Shown here: positions 18,403-26,668 of the stretch, piece after piece
How the letters are laid out: each line of letters begins with the position of its first letter
Numbering within the stretch: the first letter of the stretch is position 1
Source of the DNA: Streptomyces coffeae
GTDB lineage: Bacteria > Actinomycetota > Actinomycetes > Streptomycetales > Streptomycetaceae
Assembly: GCF_016741875.1 (NCBI RefSeq)
Contig: NZ_JAERRF010000025.1
Span: 58,442-122,441 of the forward strand
Reading direction: 5' to 3'
Length of the DNA stretch: 64,000 nucleotides
Notes under the pieces: model-generated
What the model was told of the DNA's origin: nothing
What the model saw: the letters and a program-made list of their open reading frames with translations, nothing else
The model's database searches: none
Position numbers and translations under genes: made by a program

Positions 18403-18894
18403 ATGGCAAATCAGTCCGTGCCGTTCGATGACCTGGATCGCAAGATCGTTGCGGCACTGGTCGCGAACGCCAGGGCGAGCTTCACCGAGATCGGAGCCGC
18501 GATCGGCCTGTCCGCCTCGGCGGTCAAGCGCCGGGTGGACCGGATGCGGGACAACGACGTGATCACCGGTTTCACCACCACCGTGCGGCCGGCCGCCCTG
18601 GGCTGGCGGACGGAGGCGTATGTGGAGGTCTACTGCGACAGCGCGGCGCCGCCCCGGCGGATCGCGGAGGTGGTGCGCGACTATCCGGAGATCATCGCGG
18701 CGATGACGGTGACCGGCGGGGCCGACGCCCTGCTGCATGTGATGGCGACCGACGTGGACCATTTCGAGGAGGTGCTGGAGCGCATCCGGGCCGAGCCCTT
18801 CATCCGCAAAACGATCAGTTACATGGTGCTGTCACACCTGCTCACGGGCAGTCCGGAGGCCGGTGCGACCCCCGTCACTCCCCCGACGCAATGA
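18403..18894 (+). CDS. Lrp/AsnC family transcriptional regulator
   Basis: This 163-aa protein has an AsnC-type helix-turn-helix at about 8-60 (LDRKIVAALVANARASFTEI, then GLSASAVKRRVDRM). A RAM ligand-binding domain follows at about 75-150 (AYVEVYCDSAAPPRRIAEVV, then GGADALLHVMATDVDHFEEV). Lrp proteins usually sense amino acids. The next two genes, a dimethylargininase and an ornithine aminotransferase, act on arginine and ornithine, so control of arginine catabolism is the most natural role. It also lies between the two arms of the PKS/aminobenzoate locus. ATG 18403 starts just before the HTH. The SD is weak. Confidence 0.9.
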   Translation: MANQSVPFDDLDRKIVAALVANARASFTEIGAAIGLSASAVKRRVDRMRDNDVITGFTTTVRPAALGWRTEAYVEVYCDSAAPPRRIAEVVRDYPEIIAAMTVTGGADALLHVMATDVDHFEEVLERIRAEPFIRKTISYMVLSHLLTGSPEAGATPVTPPTQ

Positions 18895-19025
18895 TCCGGC
18901 GCCGACCCGCCGCATCACGCAGCATCGATGCGCCTACACGCAGCTCTCCTTTCTTGTCCCGGGTCTCCTCCGCTTTCTACCTTTGATTCATCCCCGGTCG
19001 CCTGCGGAAGCGAGAGGAAACCTCC

Positions 19026-19835
19026 GTGCCTGATGAGCGCGTGCCGCGCCCCCGGCGCTATCTGACCTGTCCTCCCAGATATTTCGACGTGCGCTATGCC
19101 ATCAATCCCTGGATGCGCGAGGACGCGGAGGTCGACACCGACCTCGCCCGCTCGCAGTGGGAGACGCTGATCCGCGTCTACCGCGACCACGGCCATCAGG
19201 TGGAGACCGTCGAGCCGGTGGCGGGGCTGCCGGACATGGTCTTCGCGGCCAACTCCGCCCTGGTCCTGGAGGGCCGGGTGTTCGGCTCCCGCTTCCACGC
19301 CCCGCAGCGGCGCCCGGAGCAGCTGGCCTACGAGACCTGGTTCAAGGCGGCCGGATACGACGTCCACCCGCCGGAGTCGGTGTGCGAGGGCGAGGGCGAC
19401 CTGGTGCCCGCGGGCCGGTTCATCCTGGCGGGCACCGGTTTCCGCACCACCCGGACCGCCCATCAGGAAGTGCAGGAGTTCTTCGGGGTGCCCACCATCA
19501 GCCTGCTGCTGGTGGACCCGTACTTCTACCACCTGGACACCGCGCTGTTCACCCTCGACGACGAGAACATCGCCTACTACCCGGAGGCGTTCTCCCCCGG
19601 CAGCCGTGAGGTGCTGGAGCGGCTCTACCCGGACGGGCTGCTCGCCACCCGGGAGGACGCCATGGCCTTCGGGCTCAACTCCGTCTCCGACGGACGCCAT
19701 GTCTTCGTCGCCCCCCAGGCGACCGGCCTCATCGACCGGCTCACCGAGCGCGGTTACGTCCCCGTCCCCGTCGACCTGTCGGAACTGCACAAGGCCGGCG
19801 GGGGCATCAAGTGCTGCACACAGGAGATCCGCTGA
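19026..19835 (+). CDS. dimethylargininase (DDAH) / arginine deiminase-superfamily hydrolase
   Basis: This 269-aa amidinotransferase-superfamily enzyme would hydrolyse N-methylated arginine, or a related guanidine, to citrulline. The substrate-binding start has FDVRYAINPWM. The catalytic His is in PYFYHLDTALFTL (about residue 168), and the nucleophilic Cys lies at the extreme C-terminus (GGGIKCCTQEIR). The GTG start follows GAGAGGAAA by about eight bases. The stop overlaps the ATG of the ornithine aminotransferase (TGATG), so the two are translationally coupled. Citrulline and ornithine are adjacent in arginine metabolism, which supports a shared catabolic role. Confidence 0.88.
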   Translation: MPDERVPRPRRYLTCPPRYFDVRYAINPWMREDAEVDTDLARSQWETLIRVYRDHGHQVETVEPVAGLPDMVFAANSALVLEGRVFGSRFHAPQRRPEQLAYETWFKAAGYDVHPPESVCEGEGDLVPAGRFILAGTGFRTTRTAHQEVQEFFGVPTISLLLVDPYFYHLDTALFTLDDENIAYYPEAFSPGSREVLERLYPDGLLATREDAMAFGLNSVSDGRHVFVAPQATGLIDRLTERGYVPVPVDLSELHKAGGGIKCCTQEIR

Positions 19836-21079
19836 TGACCGCCCCCACACGTACCGCCCCGCACCACGGCTCCCGTTCCGCGCGGTCGTCGCAGGAGCTG
19901 ATCCGCGCCGAGGAGTCCTCGCTCGCCCACAACTACCACCCGCTGCCGGTGGTCGTCGCCCGCGCCGAGGGCGTCTGGGTGGAGGACGTCGAGGGCCGCC
20001 GCTACCTCGACATGCTGGCGGGATACTCGGCCCTCAACTTCGGCCACCGCCACCCGGAGCTCATCGCCGCCGCCCACCGGCAGCTCGATGAGCTCACCCT
20101 CACCTCACGGGCGTTCCACAACGACAAGCTCGCCGGGTTCGCCGAGGACCTGGCGGAGCTGACCGGCCTGGACATGGTGCTGCCGATGAACACCGGCGCC
20201 GAAGCGGTGGAGAGCGCCATCAAGGTGGCCCGCAAGTGGGCGTACGAGGTCAAGGGCGTGGCCCGGGACCAGGCCACCATCGTGGTGGCGGCGGACAACT
20301 TCCACGGCCGGACGACCACGATCGTCAGCTTCTCCAGCGACCCCACCGCCCGCGAGGGGTTCGGCCCGTTCGCGCCCGGCTTCCGGGTCGTGCCCTACAA
20401 CGACCTCGCCGCCATGGAGGCGGCGATCGACGAGACCACGGCCGCCGTGCTGATCGAGCCCATCCAGGGCGAGGCGGGCGTGCTCATCCCCGACGACGGC
20501 TATCTGCGCGGGGTGCGTGAACTCACCCGGCGGACCGGGGTGCTGTTCATCGCCGACGAGATCCAGTCGGGTCTGGGGCGCACCGGCACCACGCTCGCCG
20601 TCGACCACGAGTCGGTGCGGCCCGATGTGCTGACGCTCGGCAAGGCCCTCGGCGGCGGTATCGTCCCGGTCTCCGCGGTGGTCGCCGACCGTGAGGTGCT
20701 CGGGGTGCTGCGCCCCGGTGAGCACGGTTCGACGTTCGGCGGCAATCCGCTGTCCGCGGCGGTCGGCACGGCCGTGGTGGACCTGCTGCGCACGGGCGAG
20801 TTCCAGCGCCGCGCGGCCGAGCTGGGCGAGGTGCTGAAGGACGGTCTGGCGGCGCTCAGCGGCAAGGGCGTCGTGGGGTACCGCTGCCGCGGGCTGTGGG
20901 CGGGTGTCGATGTGGACCCCGCGCTGGGCACCGGCCGCGAGGTGAGCGAACGCCTCATGGGCGAGGGGATCCTGGTCAAGGACACCCATGGTTCGACGAT
21001 CCGGCTTGCTCCGCCGCTGACCATCACCCGCGAGGAACTCCAGACGTCGCTCGCCGCCCTGGAGAAGGTGCTCGGCTGA
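19835..21079 (+). CDS. rocD: ornithine--oxo-acid aminotransferase
   Basis: This 414-aa class III PLP aminotransferase would transfer the delta-amino group of ornithine to 2-oxoglutarate, giving glutamate semialdehyde and glutamate. Features are the start region YHPLPVVVARAEGVWVEDVE, NTGAEAVESAIKVARKWAY, the PLP-binding IADEIQSGLGRTG, and the Schiff-base Lys in TLGKALGGGIVPVSA. These match bacterial RocD. ATG 19835 is favoured by CAGGAG eight bases upstream and by the TGATG overlap with the preceding gene; a longer frame opens at 19811 without a better SD. A strong hairpin follows the stop. Confidence 0.93.
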   Translation: MTAPTRTAPHHGSRSARSSQELIRAEESSLAHNYHPLPVVVARAEGVWVEDVEGRRYLDMLAGYSALNFGHRHPELIAAAHRQLDELTLTSRAFHNDKLAGFAEDLAELTGLDMVLPMNTGAEAVESAIKVARKWAYEVKGVARDQATIVVAADNFHGRTTTIVSFSSDPTAREGFGPFAPGFRVVPYNDLAAMEAAIDETTAAVLIEPIQGEAGVLIPDDGYLRGVRELTRRTGVLFIADEIQSGLGRTGTTLAVDHESVRPDVLTLGKALGGGIVPVSAVVADREVLGVLRPGEHGSTFGGNPLSAAVGTAVVDLLRTGEFQRRAAELGEVLKDGLAALSGKGVVGYRCRGLWAGVDVDPALGTGREVSERLMGEGILVKDTHGSTIRLAPPLTITREELQTSLAALEKVLG

Positions 21080-21105
21080 CCGACCCCGCACCACCGACAG
21101 CGCTC

Positions 21106-21145
21106 AAGCGCCGGGCCGCATTCAGTGTTATACGGCCCGGCGCTT
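21106..21145 (+). terminator. strong intrinsic-type terminator after rocD
   Basis: A perfect 13-bp inverted repeat, AAGCGCCGGGCCG and CGGCCCGGCGCTT, surrounds a 14-base loop 27 bases after the rocD stop. The right arm ends in a short T/G-rich stretch. It separates the arginine genes from the aminobenzoate genes. Confidence 0.85.
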
Positions 21146-21456
21146 CGTTGTGTTCACCTTCCGGCGGAGTTTTTTCCCGCGCTCTCCGGACAGGCAACCG
21201 GAACCTAAGATAACGCCCAGGTCACGGCCACCTGTCTGGGATTTTATGTACGTTGTTGAGCATTCCATCGGTGCCAACCATCCGTTGTGGAACACTTCTT
21301 TTCGTCTTCACCGGCCGACCTGCTGGAAAGCCGGAAGCCCTCGCGGGTCGAACGCGGTGGAGAGGTCCCCGCCCTCGGCATCAGGCGAGCGGCCGTTGGG
21401 GCGCCTGTCCGGGGAGAGCGATGTCCGGACGGCTGGAATGCGAGGAGGCAATCCGG
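21146..21456 (+). promoter_or_regulatory. leader/promoter region of the aminobenzoate operon
   Basis: These 311 bases between the rocD terminator and pabAB are AT-richer around 21205-21300, where the promoter probably lies. An in-frame ATG at 21421 could extend PabAB by 12 residues, but the GAGGAGG at 21442-21448 points to ATG 21457. No operator is recognisable. Confidence 0.45.
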
Positions 21457-23751
21457 ATGGAATCGCTGAGGACGCTCCTCATCGATAATTATGACTCGTA
21501 CACGTACAACCTCTTTCATCTGCTGACCGAGGTCAACGGCGAGGAACCGGAGGTGCTTCTCAACGACGCACCGGAATGCGCGGCCATCGACCTTGCGGAG
21601 TTCGACAACATCGTGGTGTCCCCCGGCCCGGGTCATCCGGCCGACGGCCGGGACTTCGGCGCCACCACCCGGCTGATCGACCGCTCCTCCATCCCCGTGC
21701 TGGGAGTGGGCCTCGGCCACCAGGGCATCGCGCTCGGCGCGCAGGCGCGGGTGGTGCCCGCACCACAGCCCCGGCACGGACATCTGTCCCGTATCAGCCA
21801 CGGAGGCCGCGGACTGTTCCGCGGCCTTCCACCGGATTTCACGGCCGTCCGCTCCCATTCGCTGTGTGTGGCCGAGCCGTTGCCGCTGGGTCTCCAGGGC
21901 ATCGCCTGGTCCGAGGACGGCGTGCTGATGGGGCTGCGGCACCGCGCCCGTCCGCTGTGGGGCGTGCAGTTCCATCCGGAGTCGGTGCTCACCGGATTCG
22001 GCTACCGCATGCTGGTCAATTTCCGCGATCTGACCGTCGAACACGCCAACGGGGAATCGGTCACCTCCATCACCGATCCCCGTCGCGCCCGCCCGGCGGG
22101 CGTACCGGCCCCCGGGCCGGCACCGGAGCGGACCCCACCGCCCGCGGCGAGCGCTCCCGCCCGAAGGGCACCGGCGACCGCCCGCAAGGCCCCGGCGACC
22201 GCCCCCAGCACGGACCAGGAGCCGGTCCCGGAGCGCCACTACCGGCTGCACGCCCGGTGGCTGGCCGACGCCACCGACACCGAGGCGGCCTTCACCCGGC
22301 TGTACGCGGACGCCCCGGGCGCGTTCTGGCTGGACAGCGCCCGCACCGAGTCCGGTGAGGCACGCTTCTCCTTCCTCGGCGACAGCCGGGGCCCGCTGGC
22401 CGAGTTCGTCCGCTACGACGTCACCCGGGGCGTCTGCGAGATCGAGCGGACGGGGCGGCCCGGCGCCCGGTTCGAGGGAAGTGTCTTCGACTATCTGGAC
22501 CGGGAACTGGCCCGCCGTCAGGTCAGCGCACCCGATCTCCCCTTCGACTTCACCGGCGGCTACGTCGGGTACTTCGGCTATGAACTCAAGGCCGACTGCG
22601 GCTCCTCCAACCGCCACCGGGCCACCACCCCGGACGCCTGCTGGCTGTTCGCCGACCGGTTCGTCGCGGTCGACCACCAGGAGGGCGTCACCTATGTGTG
22701 CGCGCTCGCCGAAGACACCCCCGACGGCCACCAGGGGGCGAAGGACTGGCTGGACGCGACCGTCACCGTGCTCACCGGAGTGCCGGCACCCGCCGGACCG
22801 GTCCCCCAGCCGCCACCGCTCACCTCCACCACCGCCGTGGAACCCTGGCTGGTCCGGGACCGCGAGAGCCATGCGGCCGCGGTCGGGGCCGCGCTGCGCG
22901 AACTGCGCGCCGGGGTGAGCTACGAGATCTGCCTGACCGACTCCGCCTGGCTGCCCGCGCCCAGCGACTCCTACACCTTCTACCGGGCGCTGCGCCGGTC
23001 CGATCCGGCGCCGTACGCCGCCTATCTGCGGTTCGGCGGTACGGATGTGGCCTGTGCCTCCCCCGAGCGCTTTCTGCGCGTCACCCCCGACGGTCTCGCC
23101 GAGGCCAAGCCGGTCAAGGGCACCATCGGCCGCGGCCGGGACGCCGAACAGGACGCGCGGGCCCTGGCGGCCCTGGGCACCAGCCCCAAACCCCGCGCCG
23201 AGAACCTGATGATCGTGGACCTGCTCCGCAGCGACCTCGGCAGGGTCAGCCAGCCGGGCAGTGTGTATGTGCCGCGGCTGATGAACACCGAGTCCTACGC
23301 CACCGTGCACCATCTGGTCTCCACGGTGCGCGGGCGGCTGCGCCGGGGCACCTCCGCGGTCGACTGCGTACGGTCCTGCTTCCCGGCCGGTTCCATGACC
23401 GGCGCCCCCAAGCCACGCACCCTGGAGATCATCGACACCCTGGAGACCGAGGCCCGCGGAGTCTACTCCGGGGCCATCGGCTTCCTCAGCTGCAATGGCG
23501 CGGCCGACCTCAACGTGGTCATCCGCACGGCCGTGTTCACCGGTGGCCGGATGCACATCGGCGCGGGCGGCTCCGTCGTCGTCGGCTCCGATCCGGCCGA
23601 GGAGTACGAGGAGATGCTGCTCAAGACGGCCGCCACGATGCGCGCCCACGACGCCGTGCGGTCAGGGTCGTACGCAGCCCGCGACGGTCTGCTCGTGGGG
23701 AGCACAGCCACCTCCGCGGCAGCCACCTCCGCGTCCGGCTTCGAAGGTTGA
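21457..23751 (+). CDS. pabAB: aminodeoxychorismate synthase, fused PabA-PabB, glutaminase Cys replaced
   Basis: This 764-aa fusion has an N-terminal class I glutamine amidotransferase domain (about 4-195), a Pro/Ala-rich linker (about 208-255), and a chorismate-binding domain (about 260-735). The synthase half is an ADC synthase: it has the PVKGT motif (Lys554), where anthranilate synthases have PIAGT, plus PAGSMTGAPK and VSYEICLTD. It would convert chorismate to 4-amino-4-deoxychorismate. In the glutaminase half the usual GVCLGHQ reads GVGLGHQ, so the nucleophile is Gly85. His173 and Glu175 (QFHPES) remain. The protein probably uses free ammonia or another ammonia source. A perfect SD lies eight bases before the ATG. 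Confidence 0.9.
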   Translation: MESLRTLLIDNYDSYTYNLFHLLTEVNGEEPEVLLNDAPECAAIDLAEFDNIVVSPGPGHPADGRDFGATTRLIDRSSIPVLGVGLGHQGIALGAQARVVPAPQPRHGHLSRISHGGRGLFRGLPPDFTAVRSHSLCVAEPLPLGLQGIAWSEDGVLMGLRHRARPLWGVQFHPESVLTGFGYRMLVNFRDLTVEHANGESVTSITDPRRARPAGVPAPGPAPERTPPPAASAPARRAPATARKAPATAPSTDQEPVPERHYRLHARWLADATDTEAAFTRLYADAPGAFWLDSARTESGEARFSFLGDSRGPLAEFVRYDVTRGVCEIERTGRPGARFEGSVFDYLDRELARRQVSAPDLPFDFTGGYVGYFGYELKADCGSSNRHRATTPDACWLFADRFVAVDHQEGVTYVCALAEDTPDGHQGAKDWLDATVTVLTGVPAPAGPVPQPPPLTSTTAVEPWLVRDRESHAAAVGAALRELRAGVSYEICLTDSAWLPAPSDSYTFYRALRRSDPAPYAAYLRFGGTDVACASPERFLRVTPDGLAEAKPVKGTIGRGRDAEQDARALAALGTSPKPRAENLMIVDLLRSDLGRVSQPGSVYVPRLMNTESYATVHHLVSTVRGRLRRGTSAVDCVRSCFPAGSMTGAPKPRTLEIIDTLETEARGVYSGAIGFLSCNGAADLNVVIRTAVFTGGRMHIGAGGSVVVGSDPAEEYEEMLLKTAATMRAHDAVRSGSYAARDGLLVGSTATSAAATSASGFEG

Positions 23752-23761
23752 GGACCTGGAT

Positions 23762-25066
23762 ATGTTGCAACGGCTGCTTCCCGAGCGTGGGTTCTATCCG
23801 GGGCTGATGTTCCAGGAGGCCGCGGCCCGCCACGGCCGGGTGCCGGTCACCCTCGACCGTCCCCTGGACATCGCGCCCGAGGCCGGTACCGACCTCGGCT
23901 ACTCCGAACTGGCGGACCTCGTCGACGACATGGCCGGACGGCTGTGGTCGGCGGGGGTCCGGCCGAGCGAGCATGTGGCGATCCTCAAGCGCGACAACGC
24001 GGACGTCGTGTTATTGGCGTGTGCCGCGTCCCGGATCGGGGCGGTCCCGGCGCTGCTGTCGCCCGCGCTGGAGGGTGGTGTGGTGGCGGTGCTGCTGGAC
24101 CGGCTGCACGCGCCCTGGCTGATCACCGACCGGGAGGCGCTGATGTCCACGCTGAGCGGCGTGGACATCACGCTCGCCCGGGGTGTGCTGACGGTGGACG
24201 AGGCGCCGGGGAAGATCCTCGCGCTGGCGGGCCTCGCCGGTGTGCCGCGCCGTCCGGCGATCCGGCTGCACCCCCATGAGCCCTCCCTGATCACCCATGG
24301 CCCGGAGATCGCCGGGATCCCCCGTCTGGAGGTGCACTCCCCGCACACACTGTGGAACCGGCTGGTGCCGCAGCAGGCGCTGGGCCGGGCCACCCGTGGT
24401 GAACCGGCCGCGCTGCACCTGCCGTTCGCCCCCTGCCGGATCCATCAACTGCTGGGCGTACTCCTGCACTTCGGCAGTCCGCTGCTGCTGCTCACCGACC
24501 CGGACCCGGCACAGGCGGGGCCGCTGCTGGCGGCGCACCGGCCCGGCATCGTCGAGACGGATCCGCACACCCTCACGCTGTGGGAGGAGCTGGCCGACGC
24601 CCCCGGCGGGCCGCTGTCCCGGGTCCGGTCGTACGGCAGTCCCTTCGACACCCTCCCTCCGCGCACCGTGCGGCGGCTGCTGGACGCGTCCCGGCGCCGG
24701 GACCCCCGGCTGGTGCAGCTGTACGGACAGGGCGAGACGGGTCCGATCGCCTTCGGCTGGTACACCCGGCGGGGTGTGGACCGGGCGCACGGCCGCCGGG
24801 TGGGCACCGGTATCCCCGGCTTCACCCGGATCCGGGTGGTCGACGAGCGCGGCCGCACCTGTCCGCCCGGTGCGCCGGGAGCGGTCGAGGCCCGTACCCG
24901 GGGCCGGATCCTCACCTATCTGGGCGCGCCGGAGAGTTACGCCCGGCAGGTGGACCGGGGGTGGTGGCGGATGGGCGACACCGGCTACCGGGACCGGTGG
25001 GGCGCGCTGTATCTGCTGGCCGCGGGAGAACTGCCGGGCTTGAGCGGGGCGTCGGCCCATGGGTGA
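23762..25066 (+). CDS. truncated AMP-dependent ligase (ANL)-like protein
   Basis: This 434-aa protein is recognisably an acyl-AMP ligase: YSELADLVDDMAGRLWSAGV at the start, a core YGQGETG motif, and WWRMGDTGYRD near the end. It stops where the mobile C-terminal subdomain with the catalytic A10 lysine should begin, about 80-120 residues short. The phosphate-binding loop, normally TSGTTGxPK, reads THGPEIAGIPR at about 178-188, losing the Ser/Thr/Gly pattern and the lysine. It may therefore bind an acyl substrate without adenylating it. Codon 84 is TTA, suggesting bldA control. Its SD overlaps the pabAB stop, and its end overlaps the next gene by eight bases. Confidence 0.8.
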   Translation: MLQRLLPERGFYPGLMFQEAAARHGRVPVTLDRPLDIAPEAGTDLGYSELADLVDDMAGRLWSAGVRPSEHVAILKRDNADVVLLACAASRIGAVPALLSPALEGGVVAVLLDRLHAPWLITDREALMSTLSGVDITLARGVLTVDEAPGKILALAGLAGVPRRPAIRLHPHEPSLITHGPEIAGIPRLEVHSPHTLWNRLVPQQALGRATRGEPAALHLPFAPCRIHQLLGVLLHFGSPLLLLTDPDPAQAGPLLAAHRPGIVETDPHTLTLWEELADAPGGPLSRVRSYGSPFDTLPPRTVRRLLDASRRRDPRLVQLYGQGETGPIAFGWYTRRGVDRAHGRRVGTGIPGFTRIRVVDERGRTCPPGAPGAVEARTRGRILTYLGAPESYARQVDRGWWRMGDTGYRDRWGALYLLAAGELPGLSGASAHG

Positions 25067-25910
25067 ACATGCGCGGGGCTGGGGCGGGCTCGAGGACTAC
25101 CGGCCCGACCAGAAGCAGTGGACGCTGATGTGGCGTGAGGACGGCGGACTGATGCCCTCGCGCGCGGTGCCCGACAGCGCGGTGCTGGCCGCCGACTCCT
25201 GGCTGGTGGACGACGGGCGGGTGCGGGCGCTGGACCGCCACCGTCGCCGGTTCCTCGCCGCGTGCACCGAGGCCACCGGGGACTCGCCCGCGCGGATCGA
25301 GAGCTTCTGGCGGGACGCGATGGCGATGGTGCCGCGGACGGACCGCTGGTTCCCCCGGGTGGAGCTGGCGGGCCCGGAACCGGCCCGGCTGTTTCTGCGG
25401 ATCCGTCCCGCGCCGCCCCGTACGGCCAATGTGACGGTGTGTCTGACCGAGGAGTTCGATCCACGGGCGGCTCCGCGCCGCAAGGGCCCGGATCTCTCGC
25501 TGCTGGCGCATCTGCGCGAGCGGGCGGCGGCGCGCGGCGCGCAGGAGCTGCTGCTCACCACGGACACGGGGCTGGTGCTGGAGGGCACCAGCGCGAACGT
25601 CATGTGGTGGGAGGACGATGTGCTGTGTCTGCCGGACCCGGAGCTGCCGCTGCTCGCGGGTGTCACCTCGGCGCTGATCGAGGAGCGCGCGGCGGAGCTG
25701 GGCCTTCGCCTCGAGCACCGCAGATGTGCCCCGCACGAGCTGGACGGCCGGGAGGTGTGGCTGGTCAACGCCCTGCACGGGATCCGCCCGGTCACCGCGT
25801 GGCTGGGCCGCCCGCTGCGCGCGGGCCCGGCGCTGCGCGCCGCCGGCTGGCAGACCTGGCTGGACGGCAGCGCCGAACCGTTCGTGACGACGAACGGAGT
25901 CCACCGATGA
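25059..25910 (+). CDS. pabC: aminotransferase class IV protein, likely 4-amino-4-deoxychorismate lyase
   Basis: This 283-aa fold-type IV PLP enzyme has the Schiff-base Lys in RRKGPDLSLL (near residue 146) and the diagnostic LVLEGTSANVMWW and LLAGVTSALIEERAAELGL. The family includes ADC lyase (PabC), branched-chain and D-amino-acid aminotransferases. Its position directly after an ADC synthase supports lyase activity: it would remove pyruvate from aminodeoxychorismate to give 4-aminobenzoate. It begins inside the end of the ligase-like gene, so the three are translationally coupled. Primary folate synthesis is an alternative role, but the neighbours argue for a dedicated aminobenzoate supply. 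Confidence 0.85.
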   Translation: MGEHARGWGGLEDYRPDQKQWTLMWREDGGLMPSRAVPDSAVLAADSWLVDDGRVRALDRHRRRFLAACTEATGDSPARIESFWRDAMAMVPRTDRWFPRVELAGPEPARLFLRIRPAPPRTANVTVCLTEEFDPRAAPRRKGPDLSLLAHLRERAAARGAQELLLTTDTGLVLEGTSANVMWWEDDVLCLPDPELPLLAGVTSALIEERAAELGLRLEHRRCAPHELDGREVWLVNALHGIRPVTAWLGRPLRAGPALRAAGWQTWLDGSAEPFVTTNGVHR

Positions 25911-25981
25911 CGGGCGCCCCCGCGGCCCGCGAGGCGGCGGACCCGACCGTACCCCGGCACCCGCTGGAGGCCACACCATGA
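25907..25981 (+). CDS. possible 24-codon coupling ORF
   Basis: A 24-codon frame starts at an ATG that overlaps the pabC stop (ATGA). Its own stop overlaps the ATG of the next gene (ATGA again). GGAG lies eight bases before its start. The peptide has no recognisable motif. It could exist only to carry ribosomes from pabC into the membrane-protein gene, or be chance. Low confidence that it is a real product. Confidence 0.3.
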   Translation: MTGAPAAREAADPTVPRHPLEATP

Positions 25982-26595
25982 ACACCCATGGACCGCGACG
26001 TGCGTTCGGAACGCATCAGCCCCGGCTGCGGGCTCCGGCCCGGGGCCGGAATCCGCTGCGGCGCCGGTCGGACCGGATCCAGACCTGGTGCACCGTGCTG
26101 TTCCTGCTGACGCTGGTGTGCGGGCTCCCGGCGGCCGCGCTGGGCGCGGCCCACGCGGCGTACGGCTCGCAGATGAGGGTGGTGCGCGCCGAGGAGGCCG
26201 GGCGCCACCGGATCACCGCGCGGCTGGCCGAGACCCCGCCGGGCGGGCCGCGCGCCGCGGACGAGCGGTCGCCCCGGCAGGCGCGGGTCCGCTGGACCGG
26301 CGCGGACGGCGGGCGCCACTCCGGCCTGACCATGGTGACGGGCGGTACGGAGGCGGGGGACGCGGTACGGGTGTGGGTGGACCGCGCCGGGGCGCTGGTG
26401 CGGGCACCGGCCTCTCCCTCGACCGCGCGGACGGTGGGCTGGTTCACCGGCTGTCTGACCGCGGCGGCGGTGGTCACCCTCGCCTGCGCGGCCCGGTCCC
26501 GGACCCGGCGGGCGCTGGATCGCGCCCGGTACGCGCGATGGGAGGCAGAGTGGAAGGTGGTGGAACCCGCGTGGTCCGGCAGGAACCGTCGCTGA
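25978..26595 (+). CDS. Rv1733c-like two-helix membrane protein
   Basis: This 205-aa protein has an arginine-rich cytoplasmic N-terminus, a first transmembrane helix at about 40-62 (TVLFLLTLVCGLPAAALGAA), an extracytoplasmic domain of about 90 residues, and a second helix at about 143-165 (GWFTGCLTAAAVVTLACAA). This topology and the RWTGADG strand fit the Rv1733c family, whose function is unknown. GGAGG lies seven bases before the ATG. It may be the last gene of the aminobenzoate operon through the tiny overlapping frame, but a role there is not evident. Confidence 0.75.
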   Translation: MNTHGPRRAFGTHQPRLRAPARGRNPLRRRSDRIQTWCTVLFLLTLVCGLPAAALGAAHAAYGSQMRVVRAEEAGRHRITARLAETPPGGPRAADERSPRQARVRWTGADGGRHSGLTMVTGGTEAGDAVRVWVDRAGALVRAPASPSTARTVGWFTGCLTAAAVVTLACAARSRTRRALDRARYARWEAEWKVVEPAWSGRNRR

Positions 26596-26668
26596 TCCGG
26601 GCCCCGGCTCGGTCCGGCCGCGCGTCCGGCCGGCGTCCGCGCGGCATGCGGAAGGTGAGGAGCGGACG

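Noticed and set aside
21244..23649. 801-codon minus-strand open frame opposite pabAB
   Set aside because: Low-complexity Gly/Arg/Gln translation; pabAB on the plus strand explains the region.
21457..23751. Anthranilate synthase as the identity of the chorismate enzyme
   Set aside because: The motif is PVKGT with the ADC-synthase lysine rather than PIAGT, and a PabC-like lyase follows.
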